This document shows positions 1 to 6,211 of a stretch of DNA of 13,746 nt, piece after piece (the first letter of the stretch is position 1; every line of letters begins with the position of its first letter). Under the pieces are notes generated by a model. The model was not told the origin of the DNA and ran no database searches. It saw only the letters and a program-made list of their open reading frames with translations. Made by a program: the position numbers and the translations under genes. This DNA comes from CAYJEQ01 sp964371155 (GTDB lineage: Bacteria; Bacillota; Clostridia; Oscillospirales; Ruminococcaceae): assembly GCA_964371155.1 (NCBI GenBank), contig CAYJLI010000054.1, forward strand, positions 1 to 13,746, read 5' to 3'.

Positions 1-18
1 ATATATGAGGGATGTAAA

Positions 19-486
19 TTGATTATTGAAAAAAGACTTGCCGACATGGGTATAGAGCTATATTTAGATGCCAATCCAATAGGTAATTATCTGCCATACT
101 GCCAAACAGGGAATTTAGTGTATATTTCGGGGCAGGGGCCGGCGATTAAGGGAGAATATAAATCTTACCTTGGAAAAGTGGGCGATACAATTACTAAAGA
201 AGAAGCGAAAGAAGCCGCACGAATAACAGCAATCAATCTAATCTCACTACTAAAGCGTGCCACCGGTGATCTTGATAGAGTGAAGAGGATAGTGAGTGTA
301 CATGGCTATGTAAACAGTGTAGGCGATTTCACAGAGCAACCATTTGTAATAAATGGAGCATCGGATGTGTTAGTGGAAGTCTTTGGGGAAAAAGGCAAAC
401 ACTCTCGCTGTGCAGTGTCCGTCCCTGCGCTACCGCTAAACATCTGCGTTGAAGTGGAAATGGTTGCAGAAATAGACATGGAATAA
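19..486 (+). CDS. RidA family (YjgF/YER057c/UK114) enamine/imine deaminase
   Basis: Rid proteins are small soluble trimers that hydrolyse reactive enamine/imine intermediates, classically 2-aminoacrylate, to 2-keto acids and ammonia. This one has 155 residues, belonging to the longer Rid subfamily rather than the about 128-residue RidA. Visible family features are TGNLVYISGQGP (residues 30-41), GDLDRVKRIV (83-92), and SRCAV (129-133) followed by LP and VEVE. R130 and E145 have the same 15-residue spacing as the substrate-binding Arg105 and Glu120 of E. coli RidA, so the protein is probably a true deaminase. The start is TTG at 19 with GAGGG at 7-11. An upstream reading frame could end with TGA at 20-22, overlapping this start by 3 bases (TTGA), so translational coupling to an unseen gene is possible. 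The frame stays open to the window edge, so a start further upstream cannot be excluded. Its substrate here is unknown. Confidence 0.92.
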   Translation: MIIEKRLADMGIELYLDANPIGNYLPYCQTGNLVYISGQGPAIKGEYKSYLGKVGDTITKEEAKEAARITAINLISLLKRATGDLDRVKRIVSVHGYVNSVGDFTEQPFVINGASDVLVEVFGEKGKHSRCAVSVPALPLNICVEVEMVAEIDME

Positions 487-537
487 CTAATAGCAAACTA
501 TACCGACATAATGTCAGCAGATTAAGAAAATAATACT

Positions 538-574
538 GTGTACCTTTCTCCGCTTGCGACAGGGAAAGGTATAC
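538..574. repeat. 11-bp inverted repeat upstream of the racemase gene
   Basis: GTGTACCTTTC (538-548) pairs with GAAAGGTATAC (564-574), with one G-T wobble and a 15-base loop. The right arm is followed by an A-run, not a T-run, so it is not a normal intrinsic terminator for the plus-strand gene before it. It could be a factor-assisted terminator, an mRNA processing hairpin or a repressor site. The right arm ends in GTATACAA, a string also found upstream of the minus-strand operon at 13289-13296. Confidence 0.5.
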
Positions 575-651
575 AAAAAAATATTCAATGGCTAAAATTG
601 TTGACGATTTATACCCATATATAAAATTGATAATAAAAGGAGAATGTACTT

Positions 652-1347
652 ATGAAAACAATCGGCATTGTAGGTGGCATGGCATGGCAGTCTTCCCATG
701 AGTTTTACAAAATAATCAATGAATTAGTTAATCAAAAAATTGGTGGTCAACATTCCTGTAAATGCGTTATGTATTCAGTGGATTTAGATCCAATTCTCAT
801 TTTGCGTGACGAAGATAATTGGGAAGAGCTATCCGAGATGATGAGGGACGCAGTAAGTCGTTGTGAAGCAGCAGGTGCAGATTTCACGGTTATCTGTTCA
901 AATACAATGCATAAAACAGTTGCCTCCATCAAGGACAAAGTATCCAAACCAATTTTGCATATTGCCGATGTTACAGCGGAAGCAATAGTGGAAAAAGGTT
1001 TTAAAACAGTGGGTCTACTCGGGACAAAGTTTACACTAACGCAGGATTTCTATAAAAGTAAGATGGAAAATGAATATGATATAAAAATTCTTGTTCCTAA
1101 TGAAGATGATATTGCATTCATCCACCATGTTATATATGAAGAGCTCGATTATAGTATACTCAATCCAGAGTCTGCTAAGAGGTTTCTAAAAATAGTGGAT
1201 GATTTGCATGCGCAGGGTGCCCAGGGGGTTATTTTAGGCTGTACAGAGATTCCTTTGCTGATTAGCCAAAAGGATACCGATGTGCCCCTGTTTGATACAA
1301 CAACTCTGCACGCAGAAGCCGCTGTGAAATTAGCACTACAAGATTAA
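652..1347 (+). CDS. Aspartate/glutamate racemase family protein (YgeA-like)
   Basis: This is a cofactor-independent amino-acid racemase of the Asp/Glu racemase superfamily, 231 residues, the usual length. The N-terminus KTIGIVGGMAWQSS (2-15) is the standard opening. The first active-site loop is ICSNTMHK (81-88) and the second is LGCTEIPLL (195-203, C197). GTKFTLTQDFY (124-134) and the overall pattern are closest to E. coli YgeA, the L-Asp/Glu-specific racemase. In cysteine-pair racemases the first loop reads CNT; here it reads SNT with the cysteine one place earlier, so S83 occupies the first acid/base position, as Thr83 does in YgeA. AAGGAG at 637-642 lies 9 bases before the ATG. The gene follows RidA in the same direction after 165 bases. 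It is probably cytoplasmic, handling D/L acidic or related amino acids; substrate preference cannot be read from sequence. Confidence 0.92.
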   Translation: MKTIGIVGGMAWQSSHEFYKIINELVNQKIGGQHSCKCVMYSVDLDPILILRDEDNWEELSEMMRDAVSRCEAAGADFTVICSNTMHKTVASIKDKVSKPILHIADVTAEAIVEKGFKTVGLLGTKFTLTQDFYKSKMENEYDIKILVPNEDDIAFIHHVIYEELDYSILNPESAKRFLKIVDDLHAQGAQGVILGCTEIPLLISQKDTDVPLFDTTTLHAEAAVKLALQD

Positions 1348-1361
1348 AGAATAAGTTAAAG

Positions 1362-1393
1362 AGAAAGAGAAGTGACTGTTCACTTCTCTTTCT
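1362..1393. terminator. Convergent hairpin between racemase and LarA-like gene
   Basis: A perfect 14-bp stem, AGAAAGAGAAGTGA (1362-1375) with TCACTTCTCTTTCT (1380-1393), encloses the 4-base loop CTGT. It is followed by GATTTTATG on the plus strand and by CTCTTTAAC on the minus strand. It lies between two converging genes (stops at 1347 and 1451), so it probably ends transcription in both directions, although the T-tracts are short. Confidence 0.72.
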
Positions 1394-1450
1394 GATTTTA
1401 TGAAACGACTGCAAGCATTGCATCATTATTTTATTAATTACATCTATAAT

Positions 1451-2680
1451 TTACACCAAAATCAAGTTTTCATTTAATCTAACTTCCTCTAAAAGTGCTT
1501 CAGATACCTCTATGTACTCTAAATGTAGCGTGTTGGGGATTTTAATTATTTTTGGATTATCCTTGTTTATATTTTTGCACACTTTGAGTGCAACCCTTAT
1601 AGCATACTCTTCATCGGGCACGGTGAGGGGTATTTTTACATCGTCAATGGATTTACAAGCGATGGCATTTGCATACATATCTTCGAGGCTTAAGTTGTCG
1701 GCAACTTTCTGTGTAATTACATCAAATAAGCCCACCCCTATTCCATTTCCATGGGAGACTTCTGTTATATCCGTAAGTACCATTTTTTGAAATTTCGGTA
1801 TGTGAAGTCGCTCTACTTTTAGCAGTGGACTTCTTCCCAAAATATTGGGGTCAAATCCTGCACCGGAAATATCTTTGCCTATCTCACTACACACAAGCAC
1901 ATCCGCTGCGCTTAGTCTGATAAAAGGCATATTCTCCACTACTAATTTTACAAGCTCTTTTTCTCTCTCATTTATTTTTTCTACAGGTATTGCCTCAATT
2001 AGCATTGTATCATCATAGGCATTTTCCATTATTGCTACGCCAAAGGCTATCGGCGCTTTTTCCATTATTATATTGGAGGCTTGCTCGATTATCTCAGCAA
2101 AATCCTCTGGATCCTCTTCATGTATTGCAGAACAACCCTTATGATTGCCAAGTCCTATAACCATCATTTTGCATAGCCCACTCTGAAGTTTCCCTACGAA
2201 ATCCGTATGTAGCTTCACACGGTTTATAATCACTATCGCATCACTATTATACGCAGCAGTGTCGAAATGTACATCTATGCCTTTGGGTGTTGTCCCAAGG
2301 TTTACTGTATCAAGGCTTGTAATTATCTCTACTCCGAGTGCCTCTTTAGTTATTCCATAGCCTGCAAGCACTTCAGCCTGACCTTTTTCGGTCGCACCGC
2401 CATGGCTTCCCATCGCAGAAACAATGAAAGGCTCTGCACCCATTAGCTTTATCCGTTCTATTGTGCACTTTACAATCTCAAAGAGGTTTTTTATTCCCCT
2501 GCTACCTACTGCCACGGCAACTTTTTGCCCTGATTTAATCTTTCCCTTAATCTCAGGTTTATCAAGCTGTGAGAAAACATTCTCGGAAATATTTTCTAAA
2601 CGCTCTGCTGAAAATATTTGTTTAACCTTGTACATTTTAGGCAGTTCTTTATTTAAATCCTCTTGTAATAGTATTGGCAT
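1451..2680 (-). CDS. LarA-superfamily (DUF2088) nickel-pincer racemase-like protein
   Basis: LarA-family enzymes racemise or epimerise 2-hydroxy acids with a nickel-pincer nucleotide cofactor bound through a lysine. The N-terminal domain shows AVAVGSRGI (55-63), AMGSHGGATEKGQ (89-101) and NRVKLHTDF (153-161), then SGLCKMMVIGLG (167-178). The C-terminal half has EIGKDISGAGFDPN (266-279) and SHGNGIGVGLFD (309-320). Using remembered L. plantarum LarA residues (R75, H108, H174, K184, H200), the candidates here are R61, H93, H158, K171 and H187. The K-to-H distance is 16 in both, which suggests an intact cofactor site. The frame opens further upstream (ATG at 2737), but that start has no ribosome site and would overlap gntR. 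The ATG at 2680 has GAGGAG 9 bases before it, giving 409 residues and a 23-base gap after gntR. The two are probably co-transcribed. Cofactor genes larB, larC and larE are not in view. Substrate unknown. Confidence 0.88.
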   Translation of the reverse strand: MPILLQEDLNKELPKMYKVKQIFSAERLENISENVFSQLDKPEIKGKIKSGQKVAVAVGSRGIKNLFEIVKCTIERIKLMGAEPFIVSAMGSHGGATEKGQAEVLAGYGITKEALGVEIITSLDTVNLGTTPKGIDVHFDTAAYNSDAIVIINRVKLHTDFVGKLQSGLCKMMVIGLGNHKGCSAIHEEDPEDFAEIIEQASNIIMEKAPIAFGVAIMENAYDDTMLIEAIPVEKINEREKELVKLVVENMPFIRLSAADVLVCSEIGKDISGAGFDPNILGRSPLLKVERLHIPKFQKMVLTDITEVSHGNGIGVGLFDVITQKVADNLSLEDMYANAIACKSIDDVKIPLTVPDEEYAIRVALKVCKNINKDNPKIIKIPNTLHLEYIEVSEALLEEVRLNENLILV

Positions 2681-2703
2681 ATCTTTTAGCTCCTCAAAAA
2701 TTT

Positions 2704-3363
2704 TTACATTAGAAAGCCCAAGCAGTTGTATGACCATGCAATATGCTCAGCTAAAGTTTCCTTTAAAGTCTCGACATCTTTTTGCTTTATCTTCTGCAAA
2801 ATATCGAGATGTTGCATTGTGCTTTCTTCTAAGTTTCCAAGTGATTTAGCGGAGATTAATTGGAATTTATTAGTGTTATCAAGTATTGATATCATAAATT
2901 TTCTGATATATTCATTTGTGCATTTGCCGACTATCAGCTCATGCAGTTTAGAATCTATCTTCATAAACTCCAAGAAATCAATATCATCACCATTTTTCTT
3001 TCGTGCAAGCAAATCGTGAAATTCTTCTTCGAGCATAGCAATATCTTTTGCACTGATATGATTTATTGCAGTAGTGGCGGCGATAACTTCAAGATGCTTT
3101 CTCGCCTCAAACAAGTCCCTTGCCTGTGAGGGGGAAATGTTTTTTACAAAAGTACCCACCCCATCCCTTATTTCAACAAAGTCCTGACTTTCTAAAATTC
3201 GCATTGCTTCCCTAATAGGCGTGCGACTCATATTAAGCTGTGCTGCAAAGTCTTTTTCACTTATTGTTACACCCTCAGGAATACTTCCATCAAGTATTGA
3301 ATTTTTTATAGCCTGATAAGCTATATCCGTCATTGTTTGTTTTTGATTTACTGTAACACGCAT
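2704..3363 (-). CDS. GntR family transcriptional regulator, FadR/FCD subfamily
   Basis: This is a DNA-binding repressor or activator with an N-terminal winged helix-turn-helix and a C-terminal all-helical FCD ligand domain. The recognition region MSRTPIREAMRILES (45-59) is typical of GntR proteins and is followed by the wing GVGTFV (68-73). The FCD domain (about 79-215) keeps the four metal-ligand positions seen in this fold: D137, H141, H185 and H207, so it probably binds a metal and a carboxylate ligand. Although a GTG at 3372 extends the frame, that codon overlaps the AGGAG at 3376-3372. ATG at 3363 lies 8 bases after AGGAG and is preferred, giving 219 residues. It is followed after 23 bases by the LarA-like gene and is divergent from aconitase X. 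The two GATGTATWCAT repeats in the divergent region are its most likely operators. Confidence 0.94.
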   Translation of the reverse strand: MRVTVNQKQTMTDIAYQAIKNSILDGSIPEGVTISEKDFAAQLNMSRTPIREAMRILESQDFVEIRDGVGTFVKNISPSQARDLFEARKHLEVIAATTAINHISAKDIAMLEEEFHDLLARKKNGDDIDFLEFMKIDSKLHELIVGKCTNEYIRKFMISILDNTNKFQLISAKSLGNLEESTMQHLDILQKIKQKDVETLKETLAEHIAWSYNCLGFLM

Positions 3364-3399
3364 TGTATCCACTCCTAATTGATGTTTTTTTATAATTTA

Positions 3400-3414
3400 A
3401 GGGGGCTCTCCCCT
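3400..3414 (-). other. Small GC hairpin at the predicted gntR mRNA 5' end
   Basis: On the minus strand AGGGG (3414-3410) pairs with CCCCT (3404-3400) around a 5-base loop. The predicted transcription start, 7 bases past the -10 box, falls at about 3414, so the transcript would begin with this hairpin. It may protect the mRNA 5' end. The pairing is seen; the role is inferred. Confidence 0.35.
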
Positions 3415-3420
3415 ATTTAT

Positions 3421-3449
3421 ATAATATATTCATTGGGAACGCAAGTCAA
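3421..3449 (-). promoter_or_regulatory. Predicted sigma-A promoter for gntR and the LarA-like gene
   Basis: On the minus strand TTGACT (3449-3444) and TATTAT (3426-3421) are separated by exactly 17 bases. Both hexamers match the housekeeping consensus at 5 of 6 positions. The predicted start is near 3414, about 50 bases before the gntR ATG. Confidence 0.65.
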
Positions 3450-3455
3450 GTGCAC

Positions 3456-3466
3456 GATGTATACAT
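3456..3466. promoter_or_regulatory. Putative GntR operator, copy 1 (GATGTATACAT)
   Basis: It contains the perfect 10-bp palindrome ATGTATACAT (3457-3466) and lies 7 bases upstream of the gntR -35 box. GntR/FCD regulators commonly bind short palindromes of this T-G-T-A-T-A-C-A type. A near-identical copy lies at 3561-3571. Confidence 0.5.
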
Positions 3467-3523
3467 TTGCGATTTATCGTGAATATACATAAAAAACAAA
3501 GAATTTTTTGTTTACTATATTAC

Positions 3524-3552
3524 TTGTAATTAAAAATGATGAATGATATTAT
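3524..3552 (+). promoter_or_regulatory. Predicted sigma-A promoter for the aconitase X genes
   Basis: TTGTAA (3524-3529) and TATTAT (3547-3552) are separated by 17 bases. The predicted start is near 3559, about 66 bases before the ATG at 3625. The start falls next to operator copy 2, a position suited to repression. Confidence 0.5.
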
Positions 3553-3560
3553 ATAGACAA

Positions 3561-3571
3561 GATGTATTCAT
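3561..3571. promoter_or_regulatory. Putative GntR operator, copy 2 (GATGTATTCAT)
   Basis: It matches copy 1 at 10 of 11 positions and keeps the ATG-N4-CAT dyad. It sits immediately downstream of the predicted aconitase X transcription start, where a bound repressor would block initiation. Confidence 0.45.
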
Positions 3572-3624
3572 GATAAATTTAACATTACGACCATAAAAAT
3601 ACTTTTAATGGAGGCTGCTAATTT

Positions 3625-4830
3625 ATGATTTTAAATCAAGAGCAAAAAGATATGCTAAATGGCAAATATGGCGAAGGTGTTGCCTATGCTATGAAAATCC
3701 AAGTGGCTCTCGGCGAATCATTTGACGCTGAAAGGCTTGTCCCTATCACAAGAGCCCATGTTGCACTCAGCAATCAAGACGCCGATTTATGGTTTGCAGA
3801 AAAACTACTGGCTGGCGGAGCTAAGTGTAAAATATCCCCCACGGTAAATCCAGGATTTTGTCTCTCATATTTTAAAGAAAGAGAAATGGTTGAAGATGAA
3901 TATGCAGATTTAATGCAACGCACGCATAACGCTTACAAAGCGCTCGGTGCTACACTTACATACAACTGCACACCTTATGTGGCTACAAATGTGCCAAATT
4001 ACGGCGAAGTATGTGCGTTTTCCGAATCGAGTGCTACTCCTTATGTAAACTCTGTTTGGGGTGCACGCAGTAATAGAGAGGGTGCAAATAGTGCTCTATG
4101 TGCGGCAATCACAGGCTATGTTCCCGAATATGGGCTACTGCTCGATGAAAACAGATATGGTGATATACTTGTGGAAGTAAAAGCTGATATGAAATCCGAC
4201 TTTGAGTATCATCTGCTCGGATATATGGGTAAAAAAATAGGCAAAGGCATACCCGTATTTACAGGCTTACCAGCAGTAATCGGCAAAGAAGCGCTCACAA
4301 ATTTAGGCGCACAGCTCAATACCTCGGGTGCATATGGAATGTATCATATAGTTGGATGCACACCCGAAGCGAGAACTTTAGAGCAAGCATTCGGTGGTAA
4401 GAAACCTGAGAGAGTAGTAGAAATCACAGACGAAGATTTACAGGAAATTTTAGCTGAAATTTCACTTGAGGGCAATAGACAGATAGATTTTGCAATGTTT
4501 GGCTGTCCACACTTCACCCTTGAACAAGCGGCACATATTGCCAAAAAAGTTGAAGGCAAAAAGCTTAAAAAAGAAATGTGGATACTCACTTCTTTCCATG
4601 TAGCAGAGCTTGCTAAGCGCATGGGCATACACGATATTATCGAGGAAGCCGGTGGACACATCGTGCCGGACACCTGCCCTGACCAACCTTGCTGGGGGCA
4701 TCTAAAAGGTAAAATCGGTGTAACAGAGTCCCCTAAATGCGCTTATTATCCCAAAAGACGAGGCATTGACTTTGTCATTAGAGATTTAGATAGCTGTATT
4801 GAAGCGGCACTAACAGGGGAGGTAAAATAA
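3625..4830 (+). CDS. Aconitase X (AcnX, DUF521) large catalytic subunit
   Basis: AcnX enzymes are Fe-S dehydratases distantly related to aconitase. Characterised members act as cis-3-hydroxy-L-proline dehydratase in bacteria or mevalonate 5-phosphate dehydratase in archaea. This 401-residue protein is the separate large subunit of the two-gene form. Family features include ITRAHVALSNQDADLWFAEKL (41-61, split by a conserved AHVALSNQDA core), TYNCTPY (112-118), the SSATPYVNSVWGARSNREG stretch (135-153), FGCPHF (292-297) and DTCPDQPCW (349-357). C115, C294 and C351 are the likely cluster ligands. GGAGG at 3610-3614 lies 10 bases before the ATG. The stop directly abuts the small-subunit start, so the two are translated together. 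It is divergent from gntR and probably controlled by it. The LarA-like, racemase and RidA neighbours suggest a hydroxy- or amino-acid pathway; the actual substrate is open. Confidence 0.94.
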   Translation: MILNQEQKDMLNGKYGEGVAYAMKIQVALGESFDAERLVPITRAHVALSNQDADLWFAEKLLAGGAKCKISPTVNPGFCLSYFKEREMVEDEYADLMQRTHNAYKALGATLTYNCTPYVATNVPNYGEVCAFSESSATPYVNSVWGARSNREGANSALCAAITGYVPEYGLLLDENRYGDILVEVKADMKSDFEYHLLGYMGKKIGKGIPVFTGLPAVIGKEALTNLGAQLNTSGAYGMYHIVGCTPEARTLEQAFGGKKPERVVEITDEDLQEILAEISLEGNRQIDFAMFGCPHFTLEQAAHIAKKVEGKKLKKEMWILTSFHVAELAKRMGIHDIIEEAGGHIVPDTCPDQPCWGHLKGKIGVTESPKCAYYPKRRGIDFVIRDLDSCIEAALTGEVK

Positions 4831-5238
4831 ATGGAAAAGAAGATTTTTTCTTGTCACAAAATTTCCGAGGGCGTGGCAGAAGCGGAAGTATTAGTATCAA
4901 AGGACGATATCATGTTCTATTTGATAGATCCTAAAACAGGTACAGTAATTGAGCCTGCACATGATTTAGAGGGCAAAGTAATGGCAAATAAAATTATTGT
5001 TTTCCCAAGTGGAAAAGGTAGCTCGGTAGTGCAAGCGGATGGGCTGTTTCAGCTAAATAAGCATGGCAGTGCCCCTAAAGGGATGATAATACAATACCCT
5101 GAGGCAGTACTTGTTTCAAGTGCAATAATTATGGATATTCCAATGGTGGATAAGGTTGACCCTGAATTTTATAACATCGTTAAAGATGGCGATAGAATTA
5201 AGATAGATGCTGATAATGGCATAATTGAGATACTCTAA
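4831..5238 (+). CDS. Aconitase X swivel-domain small subunit (DUF126)
   Basis: This is the small subunit that closes over the large AcnX subunit to complete the active site. It has 135 residues, the expected size for the separate swivel domain. Typical segments are IDPKTGTVIEPAHDLEGK (32-49), the FPSGKGSS loop (58-65) and LNKHGSAPKGMII (75-87). A serine of the GKGSS loop is the expected catalytic residue by analogy with aconitase swivel domains. AGGGGAGG at 4815-4822 precedes the ATG by 8 bases, and the large-subunit TAA (4828-4830) touches this ATG, indicating strict co-expression. No T-rich terminator follows within 130 bases; the GC hairpin at 5373-5410 may limit read-through toward pnuC. 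Confidence 0.94.
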   Translation: MEKKIFSCHKISEGVAEAEVLVSKDDIMFYLIDPKTGTVIEPAHDLEGKVMANKIIVFPSGKGSSVVQADGLFQLNKHGSAPKGMIIQYPEAVLVSSAIIMDIPMVDKVDPEFYNIVKDGDRIKIDADNGIIEIL

Positions 5239-5314
5239 TTATAGCGAAGTATTAGTTCATCTATTGATACTTAATTTATTTCTTTTACAAAGCAATAATT
5301 CAGTCCTATCTATG

Positions 5315-5347
5315 AGTGGCAAAGATTTAAATTCTACTATTGCCACT
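5315..5347. repeat. 8-bp inverted repeat overlapping the pnuC -35 box
   Basis: AGTGGCAA (5315-5322) and TTGCCACT (5340-5347) are perfect inverted copies 17 bases apart. The right arm contains the predicted -35 hexamer TTGCCA, so a protein bound here could block the promoter. This would suit vitamin-responsive control of pnuC, but the regulator is not identified. Confidence 0.5.
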
Positions 5348-5367
5348 ATGAGCATCTGCCTTATAAA
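5340..5367 (+). promoter_or_regulatory. Predicted sigma-A promoter for pnuC
   Basis: TTGCCA (5340-5345) and TATAAA (5362-5367) each match consensus at 5 of 6 positions, with a 16-base spacer. The predicted start is about 5374, exactly where a long GC-rich hairpin begins. Confidence 0.5.
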
Positions 5368-5372
5368 TTCAA

Positions 5373-5410
5373 ATCACCCCCTTGCCCGTCAATAGCGGCA
5401 AGGGGGTGAT
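5373..5410 (+). other. 14-bp GC-rich hairpin before pnuC
   Basis: ATCACCCCCTTGCC (5373-5386) pairs perfectly with GGCAAGGGGGTGAT (5397-5410) around a 10-base loop. No T-run follows on the plus strand, so it is not a standard terminator for aconitase X. It begins at the predicted pnuC transcription start and ends 29 bases before the ATG. It could be a 5' stabilising hairpin, a weak terminator for incoming transcripts or part of a leader control element. It does not match a riboswitch that I can recognise. Confidence 0.6.
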
Positions 5411-5439
5411 AATGGCTCTAATATAAAAGGAAAATAACT

Positions 5440-6138
5440 ATGACTAACATCTTCAAAAACCTAAACTGTCTTAACAAATTTGATAAAATCCTTTGGCTTA
5501 TTTCAGTAGTGGTAATTACACTCACTTTCGCTATAAGTGATAATTTCTACCCACCCACACTGATAGTATCCGTCATTGGTGTAAGCTCGCTTATTTTTGC
5601 GGCAAAAGGCCATGTTTTTGGGCAGGCTCTTATGATTGTGTTCAGCCTGTTATACGGCTTTATCTCACTGCGTTTTGCTTATTATGGCGAGCTTATAACA
5701 TATGTGGGAATGACCGCTCCAATGGCGTTTTTAGCAATGGTATCATGGCTAAAAAATCCTTTTGTAAAGGGAAAGAACGAAGTTGCGGTGGCAAAAATAA
5801 CAAAAAAGAACATTATAAGTATTATCATATGTACAATATTTGTTACTTCTTTTTTTCACCTACTGCTTGCTTTTTTAAACACTGCAAATTTATTCCTTAG
5901 CACATTATCCATTACCACAAGCTTTATAGCCGCATATCTTACATATCTGAGAAGCGAATGGTATGCAGTAGCATATGCAGCAAATGATTTTATTTTAATT
6001 TTGCTTTGGTTGCTTGCAAGCTTTGAAGACAACTCATATTACACAATGGTAATTTGTTTTTTAATGTTTTTCATAAATGACCTCTATGGATTTGTGAGTT
6101 GGCGAAGCATGAAGAGAAAACAGTTATCCTCGTTGTAG
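5440..6138 (+). CDS. pnuC: PnuC-family nicotinamide riboside transporter
   Basis: PnuC proteins are membrane facilitators for nicotinamide riboside; related Pnu proteins carry other vitamin nucleosides such as thiamine or riboflavin. The 232-residue product is strongly hydrophobic, with about seven membrane segments starting near residues 17, 41, 62, 86, 124, 150 and 200. Family motifs are GQALMIVFSLLYGFISL (61-77), YYGELITY (81-88), YLRSEWY (169-175), ANDFILILLW (181-190) and NDLYGFVSWRSM (213-224). Length and motifs fit PnuC rather than PnuT or PnuX, but the distinction is not certain. AAAGGA at 5426-5431 lies 8 bases before the ATG. It has its own predicted promoter and leader hairpin, so it seems independent of the aconitase X genes. 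Intracellular NadR-type kinase activity would be needed to trap the substrate; no such gene is in the window. Confidence 0.9.
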   Translation: MTNIFKNLNCLNKFDKILWLISVVVITLTFAISDNFYPPTLIVSVIGVSSLIFAAKGHVFGQALMIVFSLLYGFISLRFAYYGELITYVGMTAPMAFLAMVSWLKNPFVKGKNEVAVAKITKKNIISIIICTIFVTSFFHLLLAFLNTANLFLSTLSITTSFIAAYLTYLRSEWYAVAYAANDFILILLWLLASFEDNSYYTMVICFLMFFINDLYGFVSWRSMKRKQLSSL

Positions 6139-6186
6139 CATAAAATAGCAGTAATAAATATTATACGCTTTGATTTTTATTTAAAA

Positions 6187-6203
6187 AATCTATTATATAG
6201 ATT
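6187..6203 (+). terminator. Weak AT-rich hairpin after pnuC
   Basis: AATCTAT (6187-6193) pairs with ATAGATT (6197-6203) around a 3-base loop, followed by AAGTTTTATTATTG. It lies 49 bases after the pnuC stop and could be its terminator, but the stem has little GC. Confidence 0.35.
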
Positions 6204-6211
6204 AAGTTTTA

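Noticed and set aside
601..625. Promoter for the racemase gene using TTGACG at 601-606
   Set aside because: The only good -10 strings (TATATA or TATAAA at 618-625) lie 11-13 bases away, too close, and the 17-base position holds no usable hexamer.
1512..1790. 92-codon open frame on the plus strand opposite the LarA-like gene
   Set aside because: It is antisense to a well-supported gene, has no ribosome site and no family resemblance; other antisense frames such as 2424-2849, 6906-7292, 9161-9466 and 11946-12263 were rejected for the same reasons.
2681..2737. Longer start for the LarA-like gene at ATG 2737, overlapping gntR by 34 bases
   Set aside because: No ribosome binding site precedes it, while ATG 2680 has GAGGAG at good distance and starts at the position usual for the family.
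5373..5410. NAD-sensing riboswitch in front of pnuC
   Set aside because: There is a strong hairpin but I do not see the conserved unpaired segments of known NAD riboswitch classes; reported only as a hairpin.
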